DNA of 64,000 nt from JAENVU01 sp038250905. GTDB lineage: Bacteria; Actinomycetota; Acidimicrobiia; IMCC26256; JAENVU01. The stretch is from positions 61,818 to 125,817 of the forward strand of contig JBBSBV010000006.1 in NCBI GenBank assembly GCA_038250905.1, given 5' to 3'. The translations under genes were made by a program, and so were the position numbers. Below, one piece after another: positions 15,810 to 25,146 of this stretch. The notes under the pieces are model-generated. The model had not been told where the DNA came from. It was given only the letters and a program-made list of their open reading frames with translations, and did no database searches. Position 1 is the first letter of the stretch. Each line of letters begins with the position of its first letter.

Positions 15810-16802
15810 GTGGCTGTCGTCACCATGAAGCAGCTGCTGGAGGCCGGAGTCCACTTCGGTCACCAGACGCGCCGTTGGAACCCGAAGATGCGTCGTTTCA
15901 TCTTCGGCGAACGCAACGGCATCTACATCGTCGACCTCCAGCAAACGCTGGAGCGCATCGACACCGCCTACCGATTCGTGCGGAGCACCGTGGCCGACGG
16001 GGGCACGGTCCTCTTCGTCGGCACCAAGAAGCAGGCTCGCGAGCCGATCCAGAACATGGCGAACCGCTGCGGGATGCCTTACGTCAACTACCGCTGGCTC
16101 GGCGGCATGCTCACCAACTTCCAGACGGTGCACGCCCGCGTGGCGAAGCTGCGGGAGATGGAGCGCCAGCTCGCCACCGGTGAAGTCGAGCAGATGATCA
16201 AGAAGGAAGGCCTCAAGCTCCGGCGCGAGGTCGTCAAGCTCGACCGCAACCTCGGTGGGATCCGCAACCTCGAGAAGCTGCCGAGCGCGATCTTCGTGAT
16301 CGACACGAAGCAGGAGCACATCGCGGTCACCGAGGCCAACCGGCTCGGTATCCCGGTGGTCGCCATCGTCGACACCAACTGCGACCCGGACATCATTCAG
16401 TACGTGATCCCGGGCAACGACGACGCAATCCGTTCGTCGAACCTCATGTGTCGGGTCATCGCAGACGCGGTCGACGAAGGTCGCCACCTCGCGCAGAAGA
16501 AGGGTGCCCGTCCGGGGACCAAGGCCGAGGCCGTCGCGCCGAAGCCGCTCACGCCCGAGGAAATGGCGATCCGCGAGGCGCAGCAGGCCGAGGCCCGCAA
16601 CGCGGCGGCCACCCAGCAGGCCGCACGCGAGGCCCGCATCGCCGCGGAGAAGGCCGAGAAGGCTGCCGCGGCAGCTGCGGCCCCCGCAGAAACCCCGGCG
16701 GAATCAGATGCGCCGGTGACGACCGACGAGGCGTCCGCGACCCCCGACGATGCGCCGGTCGCGGCGGCGCCCGAGCCAGCAGGTGAGAGCACGAATGGCT
16801 GA
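15810..16802 (+). CDS. rpsB: 30S ribosomal protein S2 with Ala-rich tail
   Basis: 330 aa. The S2 core (VTMKQLLEAGVHFGHQTRRWNPKM...) occupies about 1-235 and is well conserved. Residues about 240-330 form an Ala/Glu/Lys-rich, probably disordered tail, similar in composition to the tail on S16 in this window. The start is GTG with a strong AGAGGAAAGG upstream. The gene end overlaps tsf by 8 nt, so the two are translationally coupled. Confidence 0.96.
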   Translation: MAVVTMKQLLEAGVHFGHQTRRWNPKMRRFIFGERNGIYIVDLQQTLERIDTAYRFVRSTVADGGTVLFVGTKKQAREPIQNMANRCGMPYVNYRWLGGMLTNFQTVHARVAKLREMERQLATGEVEQMIKKEGLKLRREVVKLDRNLGGIRNLEKLPSAIFVIDTKQEHIAVTEANRLGIPVVAIVDTNCDPDIIQYVIPGNDDAIRSSNLMCRVIADAVDEGRHLAQKKGARPGTKAEAVAPKPLTPEEMAIREAQQAEARNAAATQQAAREARIAAEKAEKAAAAAAAPAETPAESDAPVTTDEASATPDDAPVAAAPEPAGESTNG

Positions 16803-17640
16803 TATCTCCGCGAAGGACGTCGCAACGCTGCGGAAGCTCACCGGCGCCGGGATGATGGACTGCAAGAAGGCGCTCGTCGAGTCCGACGGCGACATGGAAG
16901 CGGCGAAGGACTGGCTCCGCAAGAAGGGCCTTTCCGGGGCGGCCAAGCGCGAAGGTCGGGCCGCCGACCAGGGTGCCGTCGAGGTCGTCGTTTCGGGTGC
17001 GACCGCAGCCGTGGTCGAACTGAACTGCGAGACCGACTTCGTCGCCAAGAGCGCCGACTTCAAAGCGGTGGTCGGCCAGCTCGCCCAGCAGGTGGCCGCC
17101 GACGGTGACGCCGATCTCGCCGGCCAGCCTTTCGAGGGCTCGACGGTGGGTGAGACCATCACGCAGATGGGTTCCAAGCTCGGCGAGCGGATCGAACTCG
17201 GTCGGGTGGCGCGCTACGAGTCGGCCGACGGCGTGCTCGACGCGTACAAGCACGTCCAGAACGACCGCGGCACGATCGGCGTGCTCGTCGAGCTCGGCGG
17301 AGTGAACCCGGGCGACGAGAAGGCCCAGGCCGTCGCACACGACATCGCCCTGCACATCGCGAGCGCCGCACCCCGCTACGTCAGCAAGGACGACGTGCCG
17401 GCGGACGCCATCGAGAAGGAGCGCGAGGTCCTCACCGAGCTTACGCGCAACGAGGGCAAGCCCGAGAACGCGATCGAGAAGATCGTCGCGGGTCGGCTCA
17501 ACGGGTTCTACAAGGACTACTGCCTGCTCGAGCAGGGCTTCGTGAAGGAGCCCAAGACCACGATCGCGAAGCTGGTCGAGGGGCTCGGCGCGGGGGTCAC
17601 CGTCCGACGTTTCGCACGCGTCAAGGTCGGCGAGGACTAG
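16795..17640 (+). CDS. tsf: elongation factor Ts
   Basis: 281 aa. Guanine-nucleotide exchange factor for EF-Tu. The N-terminal UBA-like region has the signature LRKLTGAGMMDCKKAL, then the two EF-Ts core repeats (ELNCETDFVAKS and GVLVELGG). It begins 8 nt before the rpsB stop and pyrH follows after 5 nt, the standard rpsB-tsf-pyrH-frr order. Confidence 0.97.
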   Translation: MADISAKDVATLRKLTGAGMMDCKKALVESDGDMEAAKDWLRKKGLSGAAKREGRAADQGAVEVVVSGATAAVVELNCETDFVAKSADFKAVVGQLAQQVAADGDADLAGQPFEGSTVGETITQMGSKLGERIELGRVARYESADGVLDAYKHVQNDRGTIGVLVELGGVNPGDEKAQAVAHDIALHIASAAPRYVSKDDVPADAIEKEREVLTELTRNEGKPENAIEKIVAGRLNGFYKDYCLLEQGFVKEPKTTIAKLVEGLGAGVTVRRFARVKVGED

Positions 17641-17645
17641 CAACC

Positions 17646-18377
17646 GTGACCGGAAGCCGGTTCCGTCGCGTCATCCTGAAGCTCTCGGGCGAGTCGTTCG
17701 CCGAGGAGATCGGTTTCGGGATCGACGCCACGATCGTCGAGCGCATCGCCACCGAGATCGCCGACGCCCGGGCCGAACTCGGACTCGAGATCGCGATCGT
17801 GGTCGGCGGTGGGAACATCTTCCGGGGGATTGCCGGCAAGACGCGTGGCATGGACCGCGCCCGGGCCGACTACATGGGCATGCTGGCGACCGTGATCAAC
17901 GCCCTCGCCCTCCAGGACGCGCTCGAAGGCGTCGGCCAGCCGACCCGGGTCCAGACCGCGATCACGATGGCCAAGGTCGCCGAGCCGTACATCCCGCTGC
18001 GGGCCATCCGGCACCTCGAGAAGGGCCGCATCGTGGTCTTCGCGGCCGGCACCGGCAACCCGTACTTCACCACCGACACCACCGCCGCGCTCCGGGGCGC
18101 CGAGATGGGCGCCGATGCGGTGCTGAAGGGCACGCACTCGGGGGTCGACGGCGTGTACAGCGCCGATCCCCGGCTCGATCCCACCGCGGTGAAGCTCGAC
18201 CAGGTCTCGCACTTCGAGGTGATCAACCGCGGCCTCAAGGTGATGGACTCCACCGCGATCACCTTCTGCATGGACAACGAGCTGCCGATCATCGTCTTCG
18301 ACGTGTCGACCCCGGGCAACATCCGGCGGGCTCTGATCGGCGAGGCGATCGGCACGCTGGTCAGCACGCCGCAGTGA
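17646..18377 (+). CDS. pyrH: uridylate kinase
   Basis: 243 aa. Amino-acid-kinase fold enzyme phosphorylating UMP to UDP. Visible motifs are LKLSGESF near the N terminus, VVGGGNIFRG (GTP/UMP loop), GTGNPYFTTDT and ADAVLKGT. It starts with GTG 5 nt after tsf. Bacterial PyrH is a hexamer regulated by GTP and UTP. Confidence 0.96.
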   Translation: MTGSRFRRVILKLSGESFAEEIGFGIDATIVERIATEIADARAELGLEIAIVVGGGNIFRGIAGKTRGMDRARADYMGMLATVINALALQDALEGVGQPTRVQTAITMAKVAEPYIPLRAIRHLEKGRIVVFAAGTGNPYFTTDTTAALRGAEMGADAVLKGTHSGVDGVYSADPRLDPTAVKLDQVSHFEVINRGLKVMDSTAITFCMDNELPIIVFDVSTPGNIRRALIGEAIGTLVSTPQ

Positions 18378-18424
18378 CGACAACCTTCATGAGCACGCCT
18401 TCGTGAACCGATGGGAGAGCTGAG

Positions 18425-18988
18425 ATGCCGACCGCACCCGAGGTGATGGCCGACTGCCGCGACAAGATGGCGAAGGCGATCGAGCACCTGAAGTCCGAGT
18501 TCTCCTCGGTCCGCACGGGACGGGCGACTCCGGCGCTCGTGGAGAAGATCCGGGTCGACTACTACGGCAGCGAGGTCCCGCTCCAGCAGCTGGCCGGGTT
18601 CAGCGTTCCCGAACCCCGGGTGCTCGTGGTGTCGCCCTACGACCGGGGCGCGATGGGCGCGATCGAGAAGGCGCTCCAGCAGAGCGACCTCGGCATCAAT
18701 CCGGGCAACGACGGCCAGGTCATCCGGCTCGTCTTCCCCGAACTGACCCAGGACCGGCGCAAGGACCTGGTGAAGGTGGTGAAGGGCCAGGCCGAAGACG
18801 GCCGGGTGTCCATCCGCAACCTGCGCCGCCACGCCCGCCAGGAGCTCGAAGGCCTGGAGAAGAACGGCGAACTGTCCCAGGACGAGCTCGAACGCATCGA
18901 AAAAGAGCTGGAGAAGGTCACCCACGAGGTGATCCACGAAGTCGACCAGATGCTGGGCCACAAGGAGCAGGAGCTCCTGGAGGTCTGA
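18425..18988 (+). CDS. frr: ribosome recycling factor
   Basis: 187 aa, normal length. With EF-G it splits post-termination ribosomes. The coiled-coil domain (FSSVRTGRATPALVEKI...) and the conserved INPGNDGQVIRL and EDGRVSIRNLRR stretches are present. GGGAGAGCTGAG precedes the ATG. It follows pyrH after 47 nt. Confidence 0.97.
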   Translation: MPTAPEVMADCRDKMAKAIEHLKSEFSSVRTGRATPALVEKIRVDYYGSEVPLQQLAGFSVPEPRVLVVSPYDRGAMGAIEKALQQSDLGINPGNDGQVIRLVFPELTQDRRKDLVKVVKGQAEDGRVSIRNLRRHARQELEGLEKNGELSQDELERIEKELEKVTHEVIHEVDQMLGHKEQELLEV

Positions 18989-19030
18989 CCGCAACTCCGG
19001 CGGGTACTGGGGCCAAAGGCCGAGCCGGTC

Positions 19031-19036
19031 TAGGGT
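19031..19036 (+). promoter_or_regulatory. putative -10 box (TAGGGT) of cdsA
   Basis: TAGGGT lies 38 nt before the GTG start of cdsA, in the only gap of note after frr, suggesting that cdsA-dxr-rseP can be transcribed separately from the rpsB group. Confidence 0.35.
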
Positions 19037-19074
19037 GCGCGTGGTTACAAGGTGTGGCACCGGGGGGTAGAGGC

Positions 19075-20628
19075 GTGACTGATCGTCACGACGAAGACAA
19101 CGAGACCAGTACGCGGCCGTCGGCCTTGCCGCCGATCGCGGGCGAAGGGGTCCGGATCATCGGCGCGGAGGAAGCCCACGCCGTCGTCGAGTCGGGTGAG
19201 GCCGTCGCCAAGCGGATCGGTGACCTCGAATCGGACGCCGGACGAACCGGCAGCAACACCGCCGACGACTCGTTCCGCTCCGAGGTGAGCGGCCTGGTCG
19301 AGGAGACGTTTCGGCCGGCTCCCGCCCGGGACGAGGTCGACGAGGAACCCACCGCCGAACAGCCCGTCGTGAGCAGCGACCTCGACGATGCCGACTGGGA
19401 CCCGCAGGCCAGCGAGGCGATGGCGGGGGCCGATCCCGACGTCGACGACGTCGCACCGCTCCAGCCCAGCGACGCGATGGATCCGGGTCCCGCGCCCGCG
19501 CCCGAAGGCCTGCCGCACTGGAGTGAGCCCGCCACCGGAGAGGTGCCGATCATCCTCGGCGACGAGGACCTCTCCGACGCCGGGGCCGGGTTGCGCTACC
19601 GCACCGGCGGCGCGGTCGGTTGGACCGACCAGGAGTTGGAGACCTTCGACGGCCTCGAGCCGGCCCTCGACGACGAGCTGGGCCTGAGCGCCCTCGCCTT
19701 GCCGCCCGAGGACGACGATGTCGCCTTCGACCGGGAGGTCGCGGCGCGACGGGTCCGCACCACGCCTTCGCCCCGACCGCGCCCCACTACCCGCGCCGAC
19801 GATGAGCTCGGCCTCGGCGCGGAGCGCCCCGACATGGTCGTGCGGATCGTCTCCGGCGTCGGGATGGCGGTCCTCGCGCTCGTGTGCCTCTCGCTCGGCC
19901 GGGGCGTCACGATGGTCCTGGCGACCGTGATCGTCGGCATGTGCACGTTCGAGTTGTTCCAGGCGCTCCACACCCGGGGTTTCCGGCCGGCGACGCTCGT
20001 GGCGATCCTCGGTGCCCTCACGATGGTGCCGCTCGCGTACGACCGGGGCGAGTTCGCGTTCGTGTTCGTGATACCGCTCGTCATGGTGTTCACGTTGCTG
20101 TGGTTCGTGTTCGAGGTCGTCCACACTCGTCCCATGGTGAACGTGGCGGTCACCGTCGGCGGCTTCGTGTACGTCGGGGTCATCGGTGGGTTCGCGGGGC
20201 TCCTGCTCTCGTTCCAGAACGGCGTCGGACTCATCCTCGGCGTGGCCATCCCCGTGATCGCGTACGACATCTTCGGGTATTTCGTCGGCTCGCAGTTCGG
20301 CAAGACCCGCCTCGCCCCCGCGATCTCGCCGAACAAGACGGTCGAGGGGCTCATCGGTGGCATGACCGGCTCGATCATCGCCGCGGTGTTGATCGTCAAG
20401 CAGATCACCCCGTGGGGCGACCTGACCGACGCGTTGGCGCTCGGGATCACGATCGCGTTCATGGCCCCGCTCGGCGACCTGGCGGAGTCGATGCTGAAGC
20501 GTGACCTCGGCATCAAGGACTTCGGCGCGATCCTGCCCGGGCACGGCGGTGTGCTGGACCGGTTCGACGCGCTGCTGTTCTGCATGCCGGCGGTGTACTT
20601 CCTCGCCCGTGCCCTGAAGCTCGGTTGA
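19075..20628 (+). CDS. cdsA: phosphatidate cytidylyltransferase with long acidic N-terminal extension
   Basis: 517 aa, roughly twice a typical CdsA. The membrane domain starts near residue 253 and holds several helices, ending with the family signature (GDLAESMLKRDLGIKD, then LPGHGGVLDRFDA). It makes CDP-diacylglycerol from phosphatidate and CTP. The first 250 residues are hydrophilic, strongly acidic and low in complexity, probably a disordered cytosolic region. The GTG start has GGGGGTAGAGG upstream. dxr overlaps its stop (TTGA). Confidence 0.9.
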   Translation: MTDRHDEDNETSTRPSALPPIAGEGVRIIGAEEAHAVVESGEAVAKRIGDLESDAGRTGSNTADDSFRSEVSGLVEETFRPAPARDEVDEEPTAEQPVVSSDLDDADWDPQASEAMAGADPDVDDVAPLQPSDAMDPGPAPAPEGLPHWSEPATGEVPIILGDEDLSDAGAGLRYRTGGAVGWTDQELETFDGLEPALDDELGLSALALPPEDDDVAFDREVAARRVRTTPSPRPRPTTRADDELGLGAERPDMVVRIVSGVGMAVLALVCLSLGRGVTMVLATVIVGMCTFELFQALHTRGFRPATLVAILGALTMVPLAYDRGEFAFVFVIPLVMVFTLLWFVFEVVHTRPMVNVAVTVGGFVYVGVIGGFAGLLLSFQNGVGLILGVAIPVIAYDIFGYFVGSQFGKTRLAPAISPNKTVEGLIGGMTGSIIAAVLIVKQITPWGDLTDALALGITIAFMAPLGDLAESMLKRDLGIKDFGAILPGHGGVLDRFDALLFCMPAVYFLARALKLG

Positions 20629-21743
20629 GCGTTACGCGTCGCGTCGTTCTCCTCGGTTCCACCGGCTCGATCGGTACCCAGGCCCTCGACGTCATCCGCG
20701 GGCACCGTGACGAGTACGAGGTCGTCGCCCTCGCCACCGGCTCCAACCGGGAACTCCTCGCGGCGCAGGCCGCCGAGTTCGGCGTCCCGGCCGACCGGGC
20801 CCTGCTCGCCGGTGACCGGCCCGAGGTCCTCGCCGAACTGGCCGCACTCGACGACGCCGACGTCGTGCTCAACGGGGTCGTCGGGTTCGCCGGCCTCCCG
20901 GCCACCATCGCGGCCCTGCGGGCCGGGAAGCGACTGGCTCTGGCCAACAAGGAGAGCCTGATCGCCGGTGGGCCGGTGGTGCGCACGATCCGCGAGTCCG
21001 GCGGCGGCGAGATCGTGCCCGTCGATTCGGAGCACTCGGCGGTGTACCAGGCGTTGCGGTCGGGAACCGCGGCCGAGGTGGCCACGATCGTGCTCACCGC
21101 CAGCGGCGGTCCATTCCGGGGCCGGACCCGCGACCAGCTCGCGTCGGTGACGGTCGAGGACGCCCTGAACCACCCCACCTGGTCGATGGGCCCGAAGATC
21201 ACGATCGACTCGTCGACCCTGATGAACAAGGGACTCGAGGTGATCGAGGCCCACGAGTTGTTCGACGTCGACTTCGACCGGATCGAGGTCGTCGTGCATC
21301 CGCAATCGGTCGTCCACGGCATGGTCACCTTCCGCGACGGCGCCACGATCGCGCAGCTCTCGATGCCCGACATGCGCCTGCCGATCGGACTCGGGCTCGG
21401 AGCACCGGCGCGCCTCGACGAGGCGTTCGGCCCGGTCGACTGGTCCACCCTCGGCGCACTCACCTTCGAGGCCCCGGACCTGGACGCGTTTCCCTGCCTG
21501 AACCTGGCCTATGGGGCCGGCCGGGCGGGTGGCGGCGCACCGGCAACACTCTCGGGGGCCAACGAGATCGCGGTCGAGGCGTTCCTCGCCGGACGGATTT
21601 CATGGGTCGAAATCGCCGATATCGTTGACGCCGTACTCCAGCACGGAACCGGGAACGTCGCCGATGTCGACGACGTTCTGGAAGCAGATCGAATGGCGCG
21701 GGCGCGCGCCACCGCCGTCATCGAGAAGCGAGCCACTGCATGA
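20625..21743 (+). CDS. dxr: 1-deoxy-D-xylulose 5-phosphate reductoisomerase
   Basis: 372 aa. Second step of the MEP isoprenoid pathway, making 2-C-methyl-erythritol 4-phosphate with NADPH. The NADPH loop GSTGSIGTQ lies at the N terminus, followed by ANKESLI, PVDSEHSAV and the catalytic-loop region with NHPTWSMGPKITIDSSTLMNKG-type sequence. It starts with TTG overlapping the cdsA stop. ispG of the same pathway lies about 3.6 kb downstream. Confidence 0.96.
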   Translation: MSVTRRVVLLGSTGSIGTQALDVIRGHRDEYEVVALATGSNRELLAAQAAEFGVPADRALLAGDRPEVLAELAALDDADVVLNGVVGFAGLPATIAALRAGKRLALANKESLIAGGPVVRTIRESGGGEIVPVDSEHSAVYQALRSGTAAEVATIVLTASGGPFRGRTRDQLASVTVEDALNHPTWSMGPKITIDSSTLMNKGLEVIEAHELFDVDFDRIEVVVHPQSVVHGMVTFRDGATIAQLSMPDMRLPIGLGLGAPARLDEAFGPVDWSTLGALTFEAPDLDAFPCLNLAYGAGRAGGGAPATLSGANEIAVEAFLAGRISWVEIADIVDAVLQHGTGNVADVDDVLEADRMARARATAVIEKRATA

Positions 21744-22936
21744 AGGACCCGTTGGGCGATTCGCCACCGGTCGAAACCCGGAAGGCGATCACGGGCGCGG
21801 TACTCATGGTGCTCGCCGTCGTCGTCCTCGTCGCCGTGCGTCCGTCGCTGGCGGTCACGGTCGCGATCATCGTCGGGCTGATCCTCACGATCATGCTCCA
21901 CGAGTGGGGTCACTACATCGCCGCCAAGAAGTCGGGGATGAAGGTCACCGAGTTCTTCCTCGGCTTCGGGCCCAAGATCTGGTCGTTCCGGCGGGGTGAG
22001 ACCGAATACGGCGTCAAGGCGATCCCACTCGGTGGCTACGTCCGCATCATCGGGATGACCAACCTCGAGGAGGTCGACCCGGAGGACGAGTCCCGTACCT
22101 ACCGCCAGGCCACCGTCGGCAAGCGCCTGATCACGGTGCTGGCCGGCATCATCGTCAACCTCGGTCTCGCGCTCGTGCTGATCTATGCGGCGCTCGTGTT
22201 CCACGGCCCCGAGAAGATCTCGACGGTCATCGACACCGTCTCGGCGAACTCGCCGGCCCAGGCCGCCGGGATCCGTTCCGGCGATCGCATCGTCTCGATC
22301 GGCGACCAGAAGATCACGACGTGGGAATCGATCGGCCCGGTCATCCGCGATCACCGCAACGAATCGCTCGCGATCACGGTCGAACGCGACGGCCGGATCG
22401 TCACCGTCCGTGCGACACCGAAGGTGATCGACGGCGCGCCGCGCGTCGGGATCGTCGGCAGCCTGGTCTCGACGCCGGTCAATGCCGTCGCGGCCGTGCC
22501 GCGGACGTTCTCGACCTTCGGGAGCGGCGTCTCCGACACCGTCGGCGCACTCGGCAAGGTGTTCTCGCCGAGCGGGATCGAGCGGTACGGCAAAACCGTC
22601 ACCAACTCCAAGGGTGGATTCACGAGCCAGGAGCGGCCCCGGTCGGTGGTCGGGATCGTGGCCGACGGCGGTGCCATCGTCGGTGGGAACTGGTGGGTCC
22701 TCATCGGCCTGCTCGCCGCGATCAACGTGTTCGTCGCACTGTTCAACCTGCTGCCGCTCCCGCCGCTCGACGGTGGCCACGCGGCGGTTGCCGCCTACGA
22801 GGGCATCGCGTCGAAGGTGCGGGGCCGTCGGGTGCGCGTCGACTATCAGAAACTCATGCCGGTCGCGGCGGCGGTCGTCGTCGTGATCCTGCTCTTCGGG
22901 CTGTCGACGATCTATCTCGACCTACGCAGCCTGTAG
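21740..22936 (+). CDS. rseP: RseP-type site-2 intramembrane metalloprotease
   Basis: 398 aa. Cleaves membrane-spanning regulators such as anti-sigma factors. Zinc-site motif HEWGH is at 54-58 in a transmembrane helix, one PDZ domain spans about 150-230, and the second conserved motif LPPLDGGH lies near 339-346. The ATG overlaps the dxr stop (ATGA). It converges with the racemase gene, whose 3' end overlaps by 15 nt. The partner site-1 protease is not in this window. Confidence 0.93.
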   Translation: MKDPLGDSPPVETRKAITGAVLMVLAVVVLVAVRPSLAVTVAIIVGLILTIMLHEWGHYIAAKKSGMKVTEFFLGFGPKIWSFRRGETEYGVKAIPLGGYVRIIGMTNLEEVDPEDESRTYRQATVGKRLITVLAGIIVNLGLALVLIYAALVFHGPEKISTVIDTVSANSPAQAAGIRSGDRIVSIGDQKITTWESIGPVIRDHRNESLAITVERDGRIVTVRATPKVIDGAPRVGIVGSLVSTPVNAVAAVPRTFSTFGSGVSDTVGALGKVFSPSGIERYGKTVTNSKGGFTSQERPRSVVGIVADGGAIVGGNWWVLIGLLAAINVFVALFNLLPLPPLDGGHAAVAAYEGIASKVRGRRVRVDYQKLMPVAAAVVVVILLFGLSTIYLDLRSL

Positions 22937-24004
22937 TCCACTCGGCGACACGAACTCCTTCGTCACGAACGGGGAGGTCATCGCCCGCAGCAGCGCGCTG
23001 TAGTCGAGTTCGAATCGCAGCTCGCTGCCGACGGGATACACCTCGCCACCGGTGTCGACGACGAGATGGTCGCTGCTCGCGCCGAGCACGGTCACAGGGT
23101 GCACCGGCGTGATGCCGTCGGGATCGACGTCCTGGCGACCGAGCGCGAGGAGCGACTGGCGCCGGGTGCCGCTTCCGGACCGTGGGGTGGCTGCGCCGAA
23201 CGCCGACCGGGCGACCGTGCCCCACGGCTGGGTCGGCTTGACCTTCGACTCGATCACCTCGGCGACCAGCGTGACCGCGTCCGTGTACAGACCGTCGAGC
23301 GGCCGGCCGTGGAGCGGTTCGTGGCCGAGGAGGATCGCCTCGCCGAGCCGGAGCTGGTTCACCCGCCCCGTATCGACCCCACTGAGTGCCCAGTCGAGAT
23401 TGGCGGAGTTCCCGCCCGAGACGATCGGGAGTTCGAGCCCGAACTTGGCCTCGACGGCGTCGACCAGGTCCGAGAGCGCGGTCATCTTCGTCGCATCGGG
23501 TGCGACGCCGCTCTGGCAGGCGAGGTTCGTCCCGAGTCCGGCGAGCGTGAGGTTCGGACAGTCGAGCGTGTGCGCGACGAGCGCGAACAGGTCGTCGACG
23601 AGGACACCCTCGCGGAGATCGCCGAGTTCGACCATCAGCACGATCGCGTGCAACCGGTGACGCGCGTACGCCGCGCTCGACAACTGATCGAGCACGTCGG
23701 CTTCGCTGTTGAAACTGGTCGCAGCCGTGGTGACGACGCGGCCGACCTGGCTCGGCATCGGTGACCGGATCAGGGTGAACGGTCCCGCGATGGCCGCGTC
23801 GCTCATCGTCTCGATGTTCTCGATGCGCGAGTCGCCGAGTCCGGTTGCGCCACCCCGTTGCATCGCGATCGCGACCGGCGGTGCTCCGAGCGCCGCCTTG
23901 GTCACCCCGATCACCTGGATCCCCCGTGGGGCGAGTCGTTCGACGAGGGTCTGCGTGTTGTGTGCGATCTTGTCGAGGTCGACGTCGAGCCGCGGGGCGG
24001 TCAT
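22922..24004 (-). CDS. PLP-dependent alanine/ornithine racemase-like enzyme
   Basis: 360 aa. Fold type III PLP enzyme of the alanine-racemase N-terminal family. The expected lysine lies in GVTKAALG near residue 36, and the substrate/PLP pocket shows GLGTNLACQ and SGGNSANLDWA, as in ornithine racemase-like and YhfX-like proteins rather than true Alr. The ATG overlaps the upstream DUF1611 stop (ATGA), so the two are coupled. Substrate unknown; an amino-acid racemase acting with DUF1611 is inferred. Confidence 0.75.
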   Translation of the reverse strand: MTAPRLDVDLDKIAHNTQTLVERLAPRGIQVIGVTKAALGAPPVAIAMQRGGATGLGDSRIENIETMSDAAIAGPFTLIRSPMPSQVGRVVTTAATSFNSEADVLDQLSSAAYARHRLHAIVLMVELGDLREGVLVDDLFALVAHTLDCPNLTLAGLGTNLACQSGVAPDATKMTALSDLVDAVEAKFGLELPIVSGGNSANLDWALSGVDTGRVNQLRLGEAILLGHEPLHGRPLDGLYTDAVTLVAEVIESKVKPTQPWGTVARSAFGAATPRSGSGTRRQSLLALGRQDVDPDGITPVHPVTVLGASSDHLVVDTGGEVYPVGSELRFELDYSALLRAMTSPFVTKEFVSPSGLQAA

Positions 24005-25146
24005 CCGACGGCGGCGGTGCTTCTCGTCCCTAGCTGCGGGAATGCGCCGCAGACCATCGCGACCAGACGGTCAGGCGAATGGGTCAGTGCATCGGTGACG
24101 GGGATGCCGAGTTCCCGTTCGTACGCCACGATCGACGCGTCGACCTCGGGCCGCGACATGTGCTCGTGGTTGATGGTGAGCCCGATGACCTTCGTGGCGG
24201 CGAACGTCTCGATGAGGTTGATCTCACTCGCGGGGGTCGGCATCGGCAGGGTGGGGAAGTCGCTCAGCATCGTCCGCTTCGGCGCGTGCTGCAGGATGAC
24301 GCCGGCCGGTTGGCTGCCCCGGAGGATGTAGCCCGACGTGAGGTACGCGGGGTGACTCAGCGCGCCCTGGCCCTCGATGATGATGACGTCCGGATCTTCG
24401 GTTTCGAACGCGGCGACGACCGCAGCTTCCATCTCGCCCGAGCAGAACTGCGGTGCGATCGCGTCGAGGGCGACGCCGTATTTTGCACCCTGGATGATGC
24501 TGGTCTGACCGGTCCCGACGAGCACGGCGTGGATCCCGGCGTCGTTGAGCGCCTGGGTGAGCACGGTCGCGGTCGTCCGCTTGCCGATCGCGCCGTCGGT
24601 GCCGAGCACCGCAATGCGGGGGCAGGTCACGTCGAAGATCCGACCGGTGAAGATCCGCAGGTCCTTCTTGGCCCGCGGCCGGCGGACGTCGAGGATGGTC
24701 ACGTTGGCAGCGAGGCTCGCCGCGACGAACTCCGGATCGTCGTTCAGGAACTCGTGCAGACCGTTGACCACGTGCATTCCGGCGGCGATGGCGTCGAGGA
24801 CCACGGTGCGCTCGGCGGGTGAGAGCAGGCCGCTGGCCGGCGCCATCCCGAAGATGAAGTAATCCGGAATGCGACCGGCGACCCGGATCGCCTCGGCGAC
24901 GTCCCGGTACACGGGAATCCCGTTGGCGACGTCGTCGAGCACGTCACCGGCGTCGCGGCCGGCGGTGCGAGAGTCGATGACGCCGAGCACGTCGTACTTC
25001 TCGGAATGGCGGACCAGTCCGTTGGCGGTCTTCCCGTCGAGTTCCCCGAAGTTGCCTTCGCAGTAGACGAACGCCGTCACCCCCTCGGGCGCGGTGGGTG
25101 AGGTTTCGCCCATAGCGGAACTCGGGCGTGCGGAAATCGGTGACAT
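24001..25146 (-). CDS. DUF1611 P-loop protein (DgcN-like)
   Basis: 381 aa. DUF1611 proteins combine an N-terminal Rossmann-like domain (about 20-170) with a P-loop domain; here the loop reads GTDGAIGKRTTA, followed by IIEGQGALSHPAY, both typical of the family. One characterised member, DgcN, is a D-glutamate N-acetyltransferase in D-glutamate catabolism, but substrate range across the family is open. Coupling to a racemase-like enzyme fits D- or uncommon amino-acid metabolism. A strong GAGGAG lies 4 nt before the ATG and can be sequestered by the leader. Confidence 0.75.
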   Translation of the reverse strand: MSPISARPSSAMGETSPTAPEGVTAFVYCEGNFGELDGKTANGLVRHSEKYDVLGVIDSRTAGRDAGDVLDDVANGIPVYRDVAEAIRVAGRIPDYFIFGMAPASGLLSPAERTVVLDAIAAGMHVVNGLHEFLNDDPEFVAASLAANVTILDVRRPRAKKDLRIFTGRIFDVTCPRIAVLGTDGAIGKRTTATVLTQALNDAGIHAVLVGTGQTSIIQGAKYGVALDAIAPQFCSGEMEAAVVAAFETEDPDVIIIEGQGALSHPAYLTSGYILRGSQPAGVILQHAPKRTMLSDFPTLPMPTPASEINLIETFAATKVIGLTINHEHMSRPEVDASIVAYERELGIPVTDALTHSPDRLVAMVCGAFPQLGTRSTAAVG

